A DNA stretch of 12,166 nt. Source: JBOFLG01 sp051657745. Its GTDB lineage: Bacteria; Actinomycetota; Actinomycetes; Actinomycetales; Dermatophilaceae. Positions 10,697 through 12,166 of this stretch are shown piece by piece. Each line of letters begins with the position of its first letter. Position 1 is the stretch's first letter. The notes beneath the pieces are model-generated. The model was not told the origin of the DNA, did no database searches, and saw only the letters and a program-made list of their open reading frames with translations. The position numbers and the translations under genes are program-made. The stretch lies in assembly GCA_051657745.1 (NCBI GenBank), contig JBOFLG010000104.1, positions 1 to 12,166 on the forward strand. Reading direction: 5' to 3'.

Positions 10697-12166
10697 CTGG
10701 CCTGGTCTCGGTCGACTGGCTGGTGCTCGCGCCGGCGCTGGTGCCGGCCCTCGGGGCGGTGCTCGTGCTGGTGCTTGACGCGGTGTGGCCGGGGCGGGCC
10801 GGGTGGATGCCGGCGGTGGGGGCGGTGCTCTGCGCCGGTGGCTCGGCGTTCGCGGTTCGCGGTGCGCTGGCGGATGACGACCCGCTCACCACGTTCTGTC
10901 GCCCGGGGCCGGACGCGGTGTGCCTGTGGTCGGCGCCGTCGTGGGTCTCGACGCTGCAGGTCGGGGTGCTGTTGGCGTCGGCGGCCGCGCTGGCGCTGCT
11001 CGCCGACGACGCGAACTCCCGGCGGGACGCCACGGTGACCACGGCGCTGGTGCTCGCGGCCTGCGCCGGTGGGGTGGCGGTGGGCGCGGCCCGCGATGTG
11101 GGCTCGTGGCTGGTCGCGGTCGAGCTCGCCACAGTGCCTGCGGTGGCGCTCGTGGCACTGCGGGGCACGCGCCGGGCCGGGCACGGTGCGCTGTCGCTGC
11201 TGGTCACGTCGCTGACCTCGTTCGCGGTGCTCGTGGTCGGGGTGGCGCTGTGGGTCACCGCCACCGGGGATGCCGCCTTCGGTGCCGACGCGGCATCCGC
11301 GGCCTGGGCGGATGCTGACCGGCGCGCGGTGCTGACGTTGTCGGTAGTCGCGCTGCTCGCCGGTCTGGGCTTCAAGCTCTCGCTGGTGCCTTTTCACGCC
11401 TGGACCCCGCAGGCGTACTCGACCGCTGACCTCGGCACTGCGCTCTTCCTCGCGGCGGCGTCGAAGGTGGCGGCCACCGCCGCGCTGCTGGTGGTGGCCT
11501 CGGCGCTGGTCGGGGTGAGCGGCGCCGGCCCGGTCACCGCGGTGGTCGTGGCGGTGGCGGTGGCGTCGCTGCTGCTGGGTACCGTGGTGGCCCTGCGCCA
11601 GCATGACCCCACCCGGCTGCTGGCCTGGTCGGCGATCGCCCAGGCCGGGTGGGTGGTGGCGCCGGTGGCGGCGCTCTCCGCGGACGGGATGCGGGCGTCA
11701 TCCGGGTATGTGCTCGTCTACGCCGCCGCCACGGTGGTCGCGTTCGCGGCCGTCGCGCTGGTGGGCGCATCGACTCTCGACGAGTATCGGGGGCTGGTGC
11801 GGCGCGATCCGCTGGTCGGAGGTGCGCTCGGGCTGGCGCTGCTGGTGCTCGCGGGCCTGCCGCCGGGCGTAGTCGGGCTGGTGGCCAAAGTGGTCGCGCT
11901 GCGTCCGGTGGTCGCCGAGGGGGTGTGGGTGCTGGCGGCGGCGGTGGTGCTGGCGGTAGTGATCGGTCTGGCCGTGTACCTGCGCTGGTTCGCGCTGCTC
12001 CTGGCCCCAGCCGTGGTGCCTGAATCGACCAATAGGTCGATTCACGCACGCGACACCCCGGCCACCCCGGACACCCCGGCCACCCCGGCCACCCCGGACA
12101 CCCCGGCCACCCCGGACGACGACCTGGTTGACGCCGTGCCACATTCGACCAATTGGTCGAATGTGG
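10693..12166 (+). CDS. nuoN: NADH-quinone oxidoreductase subunit N (NuoN), 3' end outside the window
   Basis: An open frame of 491 codons from GTG 10693 to the right edge. Buried charges of the antiporter-like fold are kept: Glu144 in VAVELATVP (TM5), Lys228 in GFKLSLVPFHAWTPQ (TM7), Lys258 in AAASKVAATAALL (TM8) and Lys399 in LVAKVVALRP (TM12). It is the most divergent nuo protein here: the usual WTPDVYEGAPTP block reads WTPQAYSTADLG, and SSIAHAGY reads SAIAQAGW. After YLRWFALLLAP (ending near residue 440) the protein turns hydrophilic, with STNRS, seven Thr-Pro-Ala/Asp triplets (455-475) and STNWS. I infer that this is the variable loop before the last helix, with that helix lying past the window. 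Confidence 0.9.
   Translation, partial: MTGLVSVDWLVLAPALVPALGAVLVLVLDAVWPGRAGWMPAVGAVLCAGGSAFAVRGALADDDPLTTFCRPGPDAVCLWSAPSWVSTLQVGVLLASAAALALLADDANSRRDATVTTALVLAACAGGVAVGAARDVGSWLVAVELATVPAVALVALRGTRRAGHGALSLLVTSLTSFAVLVVGVALWVTATGDAAFGADAASAAWADADRRAVLTLSVVALLAGLGFKLSLVPFHAWTPQAYSTADLGTALFLAAASKVAATAALLVVASALVGVSGAGPVTAVVVAVAVASLLLGTVVALRQHDPTRLLAWSAIAQAGWVVAPVAALSADGMRASSGYVLVYAAATVVAFAAVALVGASTLDEYRGLVRRDPLVGGALGLALLVLAGLPPGVVGLVAKVVALRPVVAEGVWVLAAAVVLAVVIGLAVYLRWFALLLAPAVVPESTNRSIHARDTPATPDTPATPATPDTPATPDDDLVDAVPHSTNWSNV
12021..12044. repeat. Palindrome 1 inside nuoN
   Basis: TGAATCGACC (12021-12030) and GGTCGATTCA (12035-12044) are perfect reverse complements around AATA. Its core TCGACCAATAGGTCGA differs by one base from palindrome 2. 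It is read in frame as Glu-Ser-Thr-Asn-Arg-Ser-Ile-His (residues 444-451), so it leaves the nuoN frame open. Confidence 0.9.
12055..12117 (+). repeat. Seven tandem 9-base units in nuoN (Thr-Pro-Ala/Asp)
   Basis: ACCCCGG(C/A)C repeats seven times without interruption. The variable base gives the order Ala, Asp, Ala, Ala, Asp, Ala, Asp in the third codon. The array is in frame with nuoN and encodes residues 455-475, a proline-rich, probably extended stretch. It starts 10 bases after palindrome 1 and ends 21 bases before palindrome 2. Copy-number change by slippage would keep the frame. Confidence 0.92.
12139..12166. repeat. Palindrome 2 inside nuoN, perfect 28 bp, at the window edge
   Basis: CCACATTCGACCAA (12139-12152) and TTGGTCGAATGTGG (12153-12166) are perfect reverse complements with no loop. 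The core TCGACCAATTGGTCGA is the same as in palindrome 1 except for one central base. In the nuoN frame it reads Pro-His-Ser-Thr-Asn-Trp-Ser-Asn-Val. It may extend past the edge. Confidence 0.92.

Noticed and set aside
12055..12117. CRISPR array
   Set aside because: The units are 9 bases, directly adjacent and without spacers; they are in frame with nuoN.

Overview
The window is very GC-rich (I estimate about 70 percent), uses GTG starts freely and packs genes with 4-base stop/start overlaps. This points to an actinomycete. Sequence habits such as GGATG/CATCC words and leaderless-looking promoters make me think of Micrococcales (perhaps Microbacteriaceae), but that placement is a low-confidence guess.

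Layout. Bases 1-127 are the C-terminal end of a DDE transposase whose body lies left of the window. Bases 128-364 hold no gene but contain a 15-base direct repeat, an imperfect palindrome, a 10-bp inverted repeat and a candidate -10 box just before nuoA. nuoA and nuoB follow (365-1326). The complex I gene run is then interrupted by phoX, a Tat-exported alkaline phosphatase with a candidate PHO box (1404-3585), and by a convergent MazF-type toxin and its ribbon-helix-helix antitoxin on the minus strand (3615-4162). A 285-base divergent intergenic region carries a 28-bp tandem repeat and opposed candidate promoters. From 4448 to the right edge runs a tightly overlapping operon, nuoC-H-I-J-K-L-M-N, with nuoN cut by the window edge.

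Function. The proteins make the whole membrane arm of NADH:quinone oxidoreductase (NuoA, H, J, K, L, M, N) plus NuoB, NuoC and NuoI of the connecting arm, with all Fe-S cysteines of NuoB (one 4Fe-4S) and NuoI (two 4Fe-4S). nuoD, the 49-kDa subunit that forms the quinone pocket with NuoB, is not present, and neither are nuoE, nuoF and nuoG (the NADH-oxidising module). nuoC overlaps nuoH directly, so nothing is hidden between them. NuoA and NuoH differ from classical complex I at acidic residues near the quinone/proton entry path, while the buried Glu and Lys residues of the antiporter-like subunits are kept. The locus therefore looks like an intact ion pump with a reduced, non-standard electron-input end. 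I recall that Streptomyces has a second, partial nuo locus of similar content, but I cannot check this here.

The most unusual DNA is at the right end. Inside the nuoN frame, two related palindromes built on TCGACCAAT(A/T)GGTCGA flank seven tandem 9-base units encoding Thr-Pro-Ala/Asp. They fall in a hydrophilic stretch after what is probably the next-to-last group of helices. A second sequence-level signal is a strong excess of the 8-mer GGATGACG/CGTCATCC across the window.
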